Positions 1 through 9,157 of a stretch of DNA of 64,000 bases are shown one piece after another. The translations under genes were made by a program, and so were the position numbers. This DNA comes from Wurfbainia villosa (lineage: Eukaryota; Streptophyta; Magnoliopsida; Zingiberales; Zingiberaceae). Within the stretch, counting starts at the first letter, position 1, and each line of letters starts with the position of its first letter. Location of the stretch: the NCBI GenBank assembly GCA_025175895.1, contig CM046003.1:48354335-48418334 (forward strand). Reading direction: 5' to 3'. The notes under the pieces are model-generated. The model did no database searches. It was not told where the DNA came from and saw nothing but the letters and a program-made list of their open reading frames with translations.

Positions 1-783
1 GTATCTATTCGGTATTTTACAGTTGTAGCTAGTAGAATTTAGTGATGGGATCAAATGATCTAGGAAAATCCTCGGATTATTTGTCGCAGAAATGTGATCG
101 AATTATCACGGAGTGTTGGATTCGATTGTGTTCTCTTCGGAGAAAGGTCGAGACCTGCGTAGAGTCTTTGGATCGGATCGACAGATAATGGATTGTTCAG
201 GGTATTACCCTAGTTTACCCTCTGGGTGAATATATTGAGAGATACTTGTAGTTTACAAGTATCCTTGTCTAGAACATTCTCAGTTGGATAAGAAGGGGTT
301 CCTATACATCGACTTGTGGGTCGGTGGTATCTCTACCGTCAGGTGAGAGGTGGACCAACAATTAAGAAGTCAAGGGATGCCCTTAGACTTTGATAGACAT
401 ACTTTTACAGTAGACATATCCTTACGAATGATCAAATTGTTGGAAGTGTGGTACGATATGTCTCTCGGATGTGCATATAATCTGAGAGTTCAGATGTAGT
501 TTCGGATGAACTCCAAGGCTTGTCGTTGCATAGGCAAGCGAAGTAGGCGATCGAAATGATTGCGGAAATAGTTCTGGTATCGAAGATCCCATACCGAGTG
601 ATAATTTGAATGGTATAAGTGTTATTAAACACTATGAGAATTGGAAGAATATAAGTTGTGATTATAGGAGATGTTGGAGGGGATATTTATCTATCCCAGT
701 ATTTCTCCTTAAGAAGATCCAGAACTCTTTGATAAAAGAGGGATAAACCTTTGAAATTATGCATCGATTATCGATGATGGAAT
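1..783 (+). pseudogene. Degenerate gypsy pol (reverse transcriptase region) of element F
   Basis: There is no open frame, but the segment aligns by eye with 37580-38470 inside element D, where a Y-L-D-D reverse transcriptase motif is still readable. Shared landmarks are a 'tatattgagagatac' block near 230 and a 'gtctctcggatg' block near 460. The matching motif in F is destroyed. The segment resumes at 7210 after the insertion of A. It could equally be called non-coding interior; the assignment rests on homology to D and on its order relative to the integrase remnants. Confidence 0.6.
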
Positions 784-1257
784 TGATAGGAATATTGGAA
801 CGGCTAGAGGGGGGTGAATAACGTCAATGGAATTCTTTCGCGTTCGTGTCTACAATTTCGTTAGCACAGCGGAATATAGATATAATACAATAACGAAATG
901 GACAAGCACACACAAAGACACGAAGATTTAACGTGGTTCGGAACCGCACGGTTCCTACTCCACGGATCGGGTTCGTACGAACCCTAGCGATGCCAATCAA
1001 ACACCACTATGAAATAACTCCTTCTCGACACGAGTCGGAGGCGGAGAAACCTTTTACAATTGTTTACAACAATAAACAAATAGCTATAAGCAAATACAAT
1101 GAAATACAAAGCAAAACTAGTAAAGAAAACACTTTACAAATGCTCTTGAATTGCTTGCTTGTTGATCGCTTGAATCGTGGTTGAAGACCCTAATTTGCAA
1201 CAGCAAATTGCCTCAAGACGTCCAAGAAATCGATTAGTTTTTCCTCCATCACGAGCT

Positions 1258-1267
1258 CCATATATAG
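1258..1267 (-). promoter_or_regulatory. TATA-like core promoter in 3' LTR of A
   Basis: Reads TATATATGG on the minus strand. It lies just downstream, in element sense, of the palindrome cluster at 1292-1445. A matching copy lies near 6276-6285 in the 5' LTR. Position and sequence suit an LTR promoter; no start site is visible directly. Confidence 0.5.
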
Positions 1268-1291
1268 CTTCAACCTGTGCTGGAAAAAGTC

Positions 1292-1445
1292 GATCAGTCG
1301 ACTGATCGGGACCATCAGTCGACTGATGCCACTGTTGTCGTGAGACAACGGCTAGATTCACGCTGGATAAGTCCAAAGGAACCTTCATCAGTCGACTGAT
1401 CATGACCATCAGTCGACTGATAGAGCCTTCACTCGACCAGTCGAG
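1292..1445. repeat. Palindrome cluster in 3' LTR of A
   Basis: Perfect palindromes built on CAGTCGACTG: GATCAGTCGACTGATC (1292-1307), CATCAGTCGACTGATG (1313-1328), ATCAGTCGACTGAT (1387-1400 and 1408-1421), plus an imperfect CTCGACCAGTCGAG near 1432-1445. They lie directly upstream of the TATA-like box in element sense. Palindromic cis-regions are known from maize Sirevirus LTRs, so a regulatory role is likely but inferred. Confidence 0.85.
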
Positions 1446-1869
1446 TCTCGACTCCATTCTCGCGGCCTAAAATAGTGAGCACCACGACCGATCACACGAT
1501 CACCGATCGCTGAGCCATCACGATCGCCCACCTTCGCAATGATCGCTAGGCTATAACCCGCAAATAAAGTTGACTCGGTCCACCGATCGCTCACATGGCA
1601 CCACCATAAGGTTTTAACCCAAATATGGTTCCCCCATACTTGCTAGACCACCCTTAGCCTAGACCTAAGCCTTCTAGCCACCTCCATCAGCCTCACGCCT
1701 CTCGGATCCCTCCAAGTCATCCATGACTTGTTTATCCATCGCGCTAGCCTTCAGGTGCTTCCATCAGCTATGTCATGCTAACGGTGTCTACACCGCCAAG
1801 GCACTTTGGACTTACGCCGCCAAGACTCTGCTCGGACTTTACGCCGCCAATATCAAACCCCTTGGACTT

Positions 1870-2125
1870 CTCAAATGCCAAGACTCAAGCTTGGACTTTC
1901 CCTTGCCAACCCATGTTGGACTTTCCATGCCAAGACCATGCTTGGACTTTCCTTGCCAACCCATGTTGGACTTTACATTGCCAAGACCCATGCTTGAACT
2001 TTCCATGCCAAGACCATGCTTGGACTTTCCTTGCCAACCCATGTTGGACTTTACATTGCCAAGACCCATGCTTGGACTTTCCCAAATGCCAAGTGTCCCA
2101 CTTGGACTTTCCATGCCAAGTACCC
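1870..2125. repeat. Tandem TTGGACTTT...GCCAAG repeats in 3' LTR of A
   Basis: Imperfect tandem units alternating 'cttggactttcc' with 'ttgccaacccatg' or 'atgccaagaccatg'; a block of about 77-81 bases is repeated almost exactly. The same array is in the other LTR (about 6840-7090). Related strings occur in reverse orientation in the LTRs of B. The repeat explains several overlapping open frames on both strands that are not genes. Confidence 0.85.
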
Positions 2126-2242
2126 AAGACTTGGACTTTCCCATGACGATTACATTGTCATATGTTTTTGTCGAACATCAAAACATCACTCGAGTCAAAC
2201 TCGAGTCCTGGTCAATCGTGACCTGGGCCGATTGCACCAACA

Positions 2243-2260
2243 ATCTCCCCCTTTTTGATG
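2243..2260 (-). other. Polypurine tract of element A
   Basis: On the minus strand this reads AAAAAGGGGGAGATT directly before the TGTTGGTGC start of the 3' LTR. This is the expected plus-strand DNA primer site, and the same string precedes the 3' LTR of B. Confidence 0.9.
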
Positions 2261-4087
2261 TTTGACAAAAACCAAATAAATGATTGAGTTAGAACACTAA
2301 CTCAAATCCTTTACCAATTATCCCAAATTGGTAAATACTCTCCAAATGTTCTCCCCCAAACATTCTCCCCCTTTTTGACTAACATCAAAAAGGTTTTCTC
2401 CAAGGAGGTCAATGTCTCATGTCCCAATGAGATCTTACAATCTCCCCCTTGGTCCAAAAATACCTAGGATGTCTACCATCTTCTTAGTGATAAGTCCCAT
2501 ATCACTCAAGAGAGGCAATCCTAGACACTCTCCCAATTTCCAAATTGGGTTTCTAAAACTCCATCAATTTTCCCAATTGATAACCTTTTCCCCTTCAAGA
2601 AGAGAGAAAAACACATCCATCACTCCAAGATGGATACCTCCCCCTAAAGGCTTGCTCCCCCTTGACCATTGCACCAACAATGTCCTTGGGAAGTCCCTAA
2701 GCCAATAGGAACTCTAAACCATCAAACTTAAGGTTAGAAATTCAACATTGAACTTTCCAACACCTTAAAATTGATACAAACCCTAAAACCTCTCCAAATC
2801 CATATCCATTGGATTTTCACCCTTTATAATGCTTCCCAAAGCATATCCTAGGGTTAGGAGTGGCTAGGGACCTTTACCATGGCTGAACACGGGCTAACCA
2901 AACCTAGTTTTCCCGAAATCAGCCTTGGCAGTCAACTCTGTACCTACGATTGTTGCACTCATCACCGATTGCCACTCACGATAATTTTAGTTATCAAAAT
3001 CGAGTTTTGGAAATTCATAAATAATTATACGTTTATCGAAAAATCCTGAAAGTTCATACGTATAATACTTATGACACATACAATGGGTGAAAAATATTTT
3101 AAAATTATTTTACCCATAAAATAGTGAATTTGATACAAAACTCAAAACCATTAAAATTTTCAATGTTTTGGCCCTATTTTGTATCAACTTCATCAATGGT
3201 GATTGCTATCAAAAGATAGACTTCACTAAGGTTTTTCAAAATGATTTTAAAATGTTTTCAAAACCTTATTTTGGATCATATTCCTTGGGCTCTATGTACA
3301 TGACTTGTACACAAGCTTTCCCAATGATCCACAAATCATATAAGATGAGTTTGAGTTCATCTAGATGCAAAACCTATGCACCTTGAACTTAACTCATATC
3401 CTAGCATCTCACATGTATCTATGGTGTATAAATACACATACATGTCAATGTGATGTGAGATGTGGGTTTTGTTCTCCCTAATCTAGGGTTTCATGCATTT
3501 TCCTAAAGCAACTCTACTTGATTCCCTTATAAATGGAACTCCAAGTCATGTCATTGTCCTTAACTCAATTTCAATCACATTAATGCATGAAATGATCATG
3601 GCATAATGATAGCAAAAATTAAAACATGGCCAATGATCATGATGTCATGATATATGATATAAACTCATGACATTAACCTAAACCCTAAACATGATCATGA
3701 TATTTTATATGATTAAGACTAAGCATGATGTCATGGCATGTTATATGGCAAACAAAGCATGGCATATAAAATATATAGGTATAGTAATACCTAAATTTTA
3801 ATATTAATTTCCATTTCATATAATTAATTATATTTTGCCATATTTCTCCTTTTCTACCAAGTGTGCCAAAAACCCAAAATGACACACTAACCTCTAAACC
3901 TAAATTGTGCCAATTTTGATCATTTTATCAAACTTCTCAAGTAATATTGGCACATCCTAAAACTTTTAGGATTAAGACTCAAATGTATTTCCAAGGTAAC
4001 CATAACCTTGAAAATGACCTAACATGCCACCTTTGCCATGGTTGAGTTAACTACCCATCCATTTAAGGTTGGCACACCCTAACCCAT
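2261..4087 (-). other. Non-coding 3' spacer of element A
   Basis: About 1.8 kb between the end of gag and the PPT with no credible coding frame. Near its LTR end it holds further CTCCCCC strings (minus sense GGGGGAG) near 2351, 2364, 2442, 2638 and 2652, resembling extra polypurine tracts. The rest is AT-rich and unremarkable. In an autonomous Sirevirus pol would precede such a spacer; here pol is missing altogether. Confidence 0.75.
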
Positions 4088-5743
4088 CTAGCGTGCATCA
4101 ATCACGCTCTTGGGAACCCAAAACCAATTTGAGCTCCTAAGGTTAATTAGGTACTCCTTAGGGATAACCTCCCTAGATACCTTCCTAATGACCCTTCTAG
4201 GCTTAGAAGCCTTGGTCATTTTGGTTTTGCCATGGTTAACTCTAGGGGTGACTCCCCTTGTAACCTTCTTAGTGGCTTCCCTAGGTTTCCTAGAAACCCT
4301 AGCCACTAGGCACACACCATGATCAACTCTAGGGATGACTTCCCTATTGACCTTGGTCTTCCTAGACCTAGTTTGTGTCCCATAATCAAATGGAACACTA
4401 TGGTACGCTACCTTAGGCTTAGGTTTGTGACCCAAACCTTGCTTGCCTTTGGTTGACTTTTGACTCTTAGGTCCTTGGTGTTGACTTTGACTTTTGGACC
4501 TTTGACTTTGACCATTAGACCCTTTAAATTGGTTTTGTATATTCCTAAGGGTCTTTTCAAGTTTCTCAAGCCTTGACCTCAAGGCTTGGTTCTCTAATTC
4601 TAATTGTCCAATTTTAGAATTTTGATTTAGACCATGGGCATGGTTCTTCCTAGGCATATGCCTAGTCCATTTAGGGTTAAGGCCTAGATGTTCTCCTATT
4701 TTCCTAATTGATTCTCTAGGTAAGATATTTTTAGGGACATTAGTCCCAAACTTCTCCTTATTCCTAAGGTGAACCTTCTTAGCTCCTAAACAAATATGTT
4801 TATTATTTCTAGCATGCTCTTTATGATAAATAGCAAAAGAATTGAAACCCTTAGCATGCTTTTGCCTATTAACTAAAAAGAATGCATTATTAAAATATAC
4901 CTTAGGGTTAGCTTTGGAAGCTCCCCCTACATGTGTAGCTCCCTCTTGGGTCTTCTTCTTCCCCCTAGGACATTGATTCCTATAATGTCCTTTTGCATTG
5001 CATTTGAAGCATATGATGTGCTCCTTGCTCTTGATACTTAGGGAACCGGCGTCCATTGACTTTTGTTGACTTTTAGGCGCTGGAGGAGCTTTCTTGACTT
5101 TCTTTGGGCATTTGCTCTTGTAATGCCCATACTCCCTACACTCAAAGCACATTATATGATTTTTATTGGAAGATAAAGTGTTTGAGTTACCTAGGGTGGT
5201 GGTAGGTGCCGGAGTTGAATTTTGAGCTTCCTCATCTTGATCGGATGTTGAAGGCTCTTCTTGAGGTTGCTCCGGTGTAGAGGATGGTCTCTCCTCCTCA
5301 ATCCTAGAAGTAGATGCTTCTTCCATCTCTTCTACTTCTTCTTTCTCCGATCCGGAAGTTGACTCCATCTCAACTTCCGATTCCTCACTTTCACTTGAGG
5401 ATGAACTCTTCTCATGGAATCTTGCCAATTTTCTCCATAGCTCCTTGGCATACATGTAATCCCCTAGCTTGCACAAAACATCATTAGGGATTAAATCTTC
5501 CAAAAGTTTCGTTACCTTAACTTCGGTCTTGAGCTTTTGATGTTGCTCTTGGGTCCACTTTTTCAATTTTAGGACATTCCCCTTCTTATCCCTAGGGGGT
5601 TCAAGGCTTTCAACGAGGATGAACCAATCCTCTATGTTCATCATCAAGAATGTTTCCATTCTTGCTCTCCACGCCGGAAAATCTTCTGGATCATATGGAG
5701 GTGGAGTATTGATATCCCATCCAAGCTTGTCTTGGAATTCCAT
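4088..5743 (-). CDS. gag: Gag polyprotein of non-autonomous element A
   Basis: Uninterrupted frame of about 551 codons. I place the start at the ATG at 5743, 55 bases inside the primer site; the same frame is open further upstream but from a GTG. Gag coats the element RNA and forms the virus-like particle in the cytoplasm. The N-terminal third, with a tryptophan-rich 'F-P-A-W-R-A-R-M' stretch, is typical of copia Gag. An acidic, serine-rich segment follows (about residues 115-180). Two CX2CX4HX4C zinc knuckles (C-F-E-C...C and C-F-K-C...C, roughly residues 200-260) should bind RNA. The C-terminal part is basic, with a short coiled-coil-like stretch, and ends near a W-V-P-K motif like that at the gag/pol junction of Sireviruses. 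An intact gag without pol is unusual, and the absence of stops suggests youth or selection. Confidence 0.85.
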   Translation of the reverse strand: MEFQDKLGWDINTPPPYDPEDFPAWRARMETFLMMNIEDWFILVESLEPPRDKKGNVLKLKKWTQEQHQKLKTEVKVTKLLEDLIPNDVLCKLGDYMYAKELWRKLARFHEKSSSSSESEESEVEMESTSGSEKEEVEEMEEASTSRIEEERPSSTPEQPQEEPSTSDQDEEAQNSTPAPTTTLGNSNTLSSNKNHIMCFECREYGHYKSKCPKKVKKAPPAPKSQQKSMDAGSLSIKSKEHIICFKCNAKGHYRNQCPRGKKKTQEGATHVGGASKANPKVYFNNAFFLVNRQKHAKGFNSFAIYHKEHARNNKHICLGAKKVHLRNKEKFGTNVPKNILPRESIRKIGEHLGLNPKWTRHMPRKNHAHGLNQNSKIGQLELENQALRSRLEKLEKTLRNIQNQFKGSNGQSQRSKSQSQHQGPKSQKSTKGKQGLGHKPKPKVAYHSVPFDYGTQTRSRKTKVNREVIPRVDHGVCLVARVSRKPREATKKVTRGVTPRVNHGKTKMTKASKPRRVIRKVSREVIPKEYLINLRSSNWFWVPKSVIDAR

Positions 5744-5798
5744 CTTCACCCTCTAGCCTTTTGTCTTAGCTCCGGGCGGTTAGTCCGTAGAAGAGCCC

Positions 5799-5813
5799 CG
5801 GGCTCTGATACCA
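5799..5813 (-). other. Primer binding site of element A (tRNA-Met type)
   Basis: Minus strand reads TGGTATCAGAGCCCG, two bases inside the 5' LTR. It is complementary to the 3' end of plant initiator tRNA-Met, the usual primer for copia elements. It fixes the orientation as minus. Confidence 0.92.
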
Positions 5814-5815
5814 CT

Positions 5816-7204
5816 TGATAGGAATATTGGAACGGCTAGAGGGGGGGTGAATAGCGTCAATGGAATTCTTTCGCGTTAAATTTATGCGCAATATAGATAT
5901 AATACAATAACGAAATGGACAAGCACACACAAAGACACGAAGATTTAACGTGGTTCAGAACCGCACGGTTCCTACTCCACGGATCGGGTTTGTACGAACC
6001 CTAGCGATGCCAATCACACACCACTATGAAATAACTCCTTCTCGACACGAGTCGGAGGCGGAGAAACCTCTTACAATTGTTTACAATAATAAACAAATAG
6101 CTATAAGCAAATACAATGAAATACAAAGCAAAACTAGTAAAGAAAACACTTTACAAATGCTCTTGAATTGCTTGCTTGTTGATCGCTTGAATCGTGGTTG
6201 AAGACCCTGATTTGTAACAACAAATTGCCTCAAGACGTCCAAGAAATCGATTAGTTTTTCCTCCATCATGAGCTCCATATATAGCTTCAACCTGTGCTGG
6301 AAAAAGTCGATCAGTCGACTGATCGGGACCATCAGTCGACTGATGCCACTGTTATCGTGAGACAACGGCTAGATCCACACTGGATAAGTCCAACAAAACC
6401 TTCATCAGTCGACTGATCATGACCATCAGTCAACTGATGGAGCCTTCACTCGACCAGTCGAGTCTCGACTCATTCGATACGTACCGAATATCGAGCACGA
6501 TCACCGATCGATCACGCGATCACGATCGCTGAGCTATCACGATCGCTTGCCACCTTCGGCGGCAAACATAAGGTTTTAAACCAAATATGGTTCCCCCATA
6601 CTTGCTAGACCACCCTTAGCCTAGACCTAAGCCTTCTAGCCACCTCCATCAGCCTCACGCCTCTCGGATCCCTCCAAGTCATCCATGACTTGTTCATCCA
6701 TCGCGCTAGCCTTCAGGTGCTTCCATCGGCTATGTCATGCTAACGGTGTCTACACCACCAAGGCACTTTGGACTTACGCCGCCAAGACTCCGCTTGGACT
6801 TTACGCCGCCAATATCAAACCCCTTGGACTTCTCAAATGCCAAGACTCAAGCTTGGACTTTCCCTCGCCAACCCATGTTGGACTTTCCATGCCAAGACCA
6901 TGCTTGGACTTTCCTTGCCAACCCATGTTGGACTTTACATTGCCAATACCCATGCTTGGACTTTCCATGCCAAGACCATGCTTGGACTTTCCTTGCCAAC
7001 CCATGTTGGACTTTACATTGCCAAGACCCATGCTTGGACTTTCCCAAATGCCAAGTGTCCCACTTGGACTTTCCATGCCAAGTACCCAAGACTTGGACTT
7101 TCCCATGATGATTACATTGTCATATGTTTTTGTCGAACATCAAAACATCACTCGAGTCAAACTCGAGTCCTGGTCAATCGTGACCTGGGCCGATTGCACC
7201 AACA
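5816..7204 (-). repeat. 5' LTR of element A
   Basis: About 1.39 kb. Same ends as the 784-2242 copy, the same TTGGACTTT repeats (6840-7090), palindromes (6309-6439) and TATA-like box. The two LTRs differ by scattered substitutions, a small deletion near 5880 and a sharply different patch at 6470-6575. The right end CACCAACA is followed by the target duplication GGAAT. Confidence 0.92.
6309..6439. repeat. Palindrome cluster in 5' LTR of A
   Basis: Counterpart of 1292-1445: GATCAGTCGACTGATC (6309-6324), CATCAGTCGACTGATG (6330-6345), ATCAGTCGACTGAT (6404-6417) and a version with one changed base, CATCAGTCAACTGATG (6424-6439). It lies upstream of the TATA-like box in element sense. Confidence 0.85.
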
Positions 7205-8335
7205 GGAATGCGATAATTGCTGAAAGTAAAGATCCTACGTTGAGGATAAATGATTTGTTTAGATCAGCTAAGGACACCTGTGCATGCTCTAGCGTTGGCT
7301 TACGACTGGTGTGTTGATATTGTAGTGACATTGTGTCATACAATTATCATTGTCGTTGTGATGATTAATGTATATCATCACCTTAGAGTAAAGAGAATGC
7401 AGGTGTGTAGAGATGACAATTTCATACTTGGCATGAATTGTATGAGTTTTGATTAAGTTGTTAGACTAATTAATGATTTAGTCGCCACTGGATTTGAGAA
7501 TCGTGTATCCTGGACATGATTGGATCAGTTTGTGGTTGTTGGAGTTGCGTAACCTGGCCACTGTTGATTGTGGTAGTTAGAGTTGCGCACTCTGCCACCG
7601 TAGATGGTGGTTTGCCTTGTATGGTTTGGTTCATACTGTAGATGTGGATAGAATGTCTTAGCATTACTATGCCACAGATTTGTTTGACAAAGGTGATGTT
7701 GAAAATCATTTAGTGGAAGCTGGTGAAACCAGTTTAGAGGATCTAGACGACGATTAACTTTTACACGAGTATTAGTTAATCCTTCTGGAGTGGATAAAAG
7801 GATGATGTACGCAAATGCGTCATTTCAGGGATCGGAACGATTCCAATGCAGTTGAATAAGGCATATCTTATGCCTACGTTAGTTAAGAAACTACGAGATA
7901 GGCTCATATACATGACGTGGCTTTAGTAGTTATTATTTGGATTTGTAGTGATATGGAGCAGAAGTGCTCATGGAGTTTTGACTAGCTACTGGGTAGCTAT
8001 TATAGAGTTGCGTGTACGCAAACAGTTGTAACAAGTGAGATTGATCGCTATAGTCTTCCATGCGCTTACAGAGTGTGTGGTAGAGTGGATTTTGAATGGT
8101 TGATGGACTTCTCTTTTGAGAAGATAATTCCCCGTCTTTGATAAGGATAGTGTGTTCCGGACACGCGTCCAGTCAAGGAGGAGTCACTACATGAAGCTTA
8201 TCATTGGAGATTTGCTATTTATCCTTATGGTACTAGGATGTACCGAGAGTTGAAATGTTTATATTGGTGGGAACGGTATGAAGAGATATACCACAGACCT
8301 TGTTGTTGGATATTTGCCATACCAGCAGGTGATAG

Positions 8336-8948
8336 TTGAACATCAGAAATCCGATGGATTGCTCCAGGAAAATTCCGATTTCAGAATCAACGTGGGAGCA
8401 TATTACTATTGATTTCGTTATGGGGTTGCCTAGAACCCGTAAAAGACATGATGCTATTTGGGTGATCATGGATCGACTAACCCAAATCAGCTCACTTTCT
8501 GCCTATTCGTGGGTCGTACTCGTTGGACTATCCAGCAGCGTTGTATTACCGAAAGATTATCAGATTGCGTGGGGTACTTTTAAGTACCATATTAGATAGA
8601 GATCCACAATTTACTTTGCGATTTTGACAGAGTCTACACCGGAATATGGGCACAGAGCTTCGGCTTAGTGCAACGTTTCATCTGCAGACAGATAAACAGT
8701 CTGAGTGTATCATTTAGACGTTGGAGGATCTATTCAGATCTTGTGTCGTAGATTATGGAGGTGTAACTTATCGGTTGACTTTACCTCCGACACTTGCGGG
8801 TGTTCACAATGTATTTCATGTTTCTATGATGGGGAAATATGCGCCGCGATCTGACCATGTTCTGAAAGATGATCTGATTCTACCTCAGTCTAATGCTACT
8901 TACGAGGAGATTTCAGTGTGTATTCCTGGTCGCAATGAGCGACAATAG
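8336..8948 (+). pseudogene. Integrase remnant of F, copy 1
   Basis: Two frames preserve pieces of a gypsy integrase. 8336-8599 contains W-E-H-I-T-I-D-F-V-M-G-L-P-R, which includes the first catalytic aspartate and matches the integrase of G (W-E-H-I-T-M-D-F-V). 8721-8948 contains the end of the core (L-E-D-L-F-R-S-C) fused straight to the C-terminal H-N-V-F-H-V-S-M segment. The stretch between them that is present in G (about 51500-51800) is deleted. Stops and a shift separate the two parts, and nothing functional remains. Confidence 0.8.
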
Positions 8949-9139
8949 TGGAATGAAAACCATCCGACTCATAAAGGTTGGATGGCGACATCATAAGGAT
9001 GAGGAGGTTATGTGGGAGCAAAAAGATACTATCCAAGTTCGATACTCTCATCTGTGCACTTGAGGTGTGTATGTGGTCCTTTCGAAAACTTGCATGAAGT
9101 AATTTTTTGCATGCTAGTATGAAATTTGGGGACCAAATT

Positions 9140-9157
9140 TTATTAAGTGGGGGAGAA
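9140..9157 (+). other. Polypurine tract of F, copy 1
   Basis: AAGTGGGGGAGAA directly before the LTR start TGTAAAATATC. The same tract recurs at about 13494-13511 in the duplicated copy, and a close match precedes the 3' LTRs of D and G. Confidence 0.85.

Larger units (their letters stand above)
784..2242 (-). repeat. 3' LTR of element A
   Basis: About 1.46 kb. It runs from TGTTGGTGC (at 2242, minus strand) to a CA end at 784. It contains, in element order, a cluster of repeats rich in TTGGACTTT (about 1870-2125), a GATC-rich patch (1455-1612), palindromes (1292-1445), a TATA-like TATATATGG (about 1258-1267) and a run of C shortly before its end. It matches the 5' LTR at 5816-7204 closely except in the GATC-rich patch. 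Short open frames across the TTGGACTTT repeats are by-products of the repeat. Confidence 0.92.
784..7204 (-). mobile_element. Element A: non-autonomous, gag-only Sirevirus-like copia element
   Basis: Complete 6.4-kb minus-strand element flanked by the 5-bp duplication GGAAT (779-783 and 7205-7209). The LTRs (5' LTR 5816-7204, 3' LTR 784-2242) start TGTTGGTGC in element sense. A tRNA-Met-type primer site adjoins the 5' LTR and a GGGGGAGATT tract adjoins the 3' LTR. The only long open frame is a Gag of about 550 residues. About 1.8 kb of non-coding sequence follows, and there is no protease, integrase, reverse transcriptase or RNase H. It must therefore have moved with proteins supplied by an autonomous relative. 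LTR ends, PPT and primer site resemble element B, a plausible type of helper. Confidence 0.93.

Noticed and set aside
1723..2265. Frame of 180 codons with repeated L-D-F-P-C-Q-P-M-type units (and its counterpart at 6685-7317)
   Set aside because: It is the translation of the tandem repeat in the LTR of A, open in several frames and both strands.
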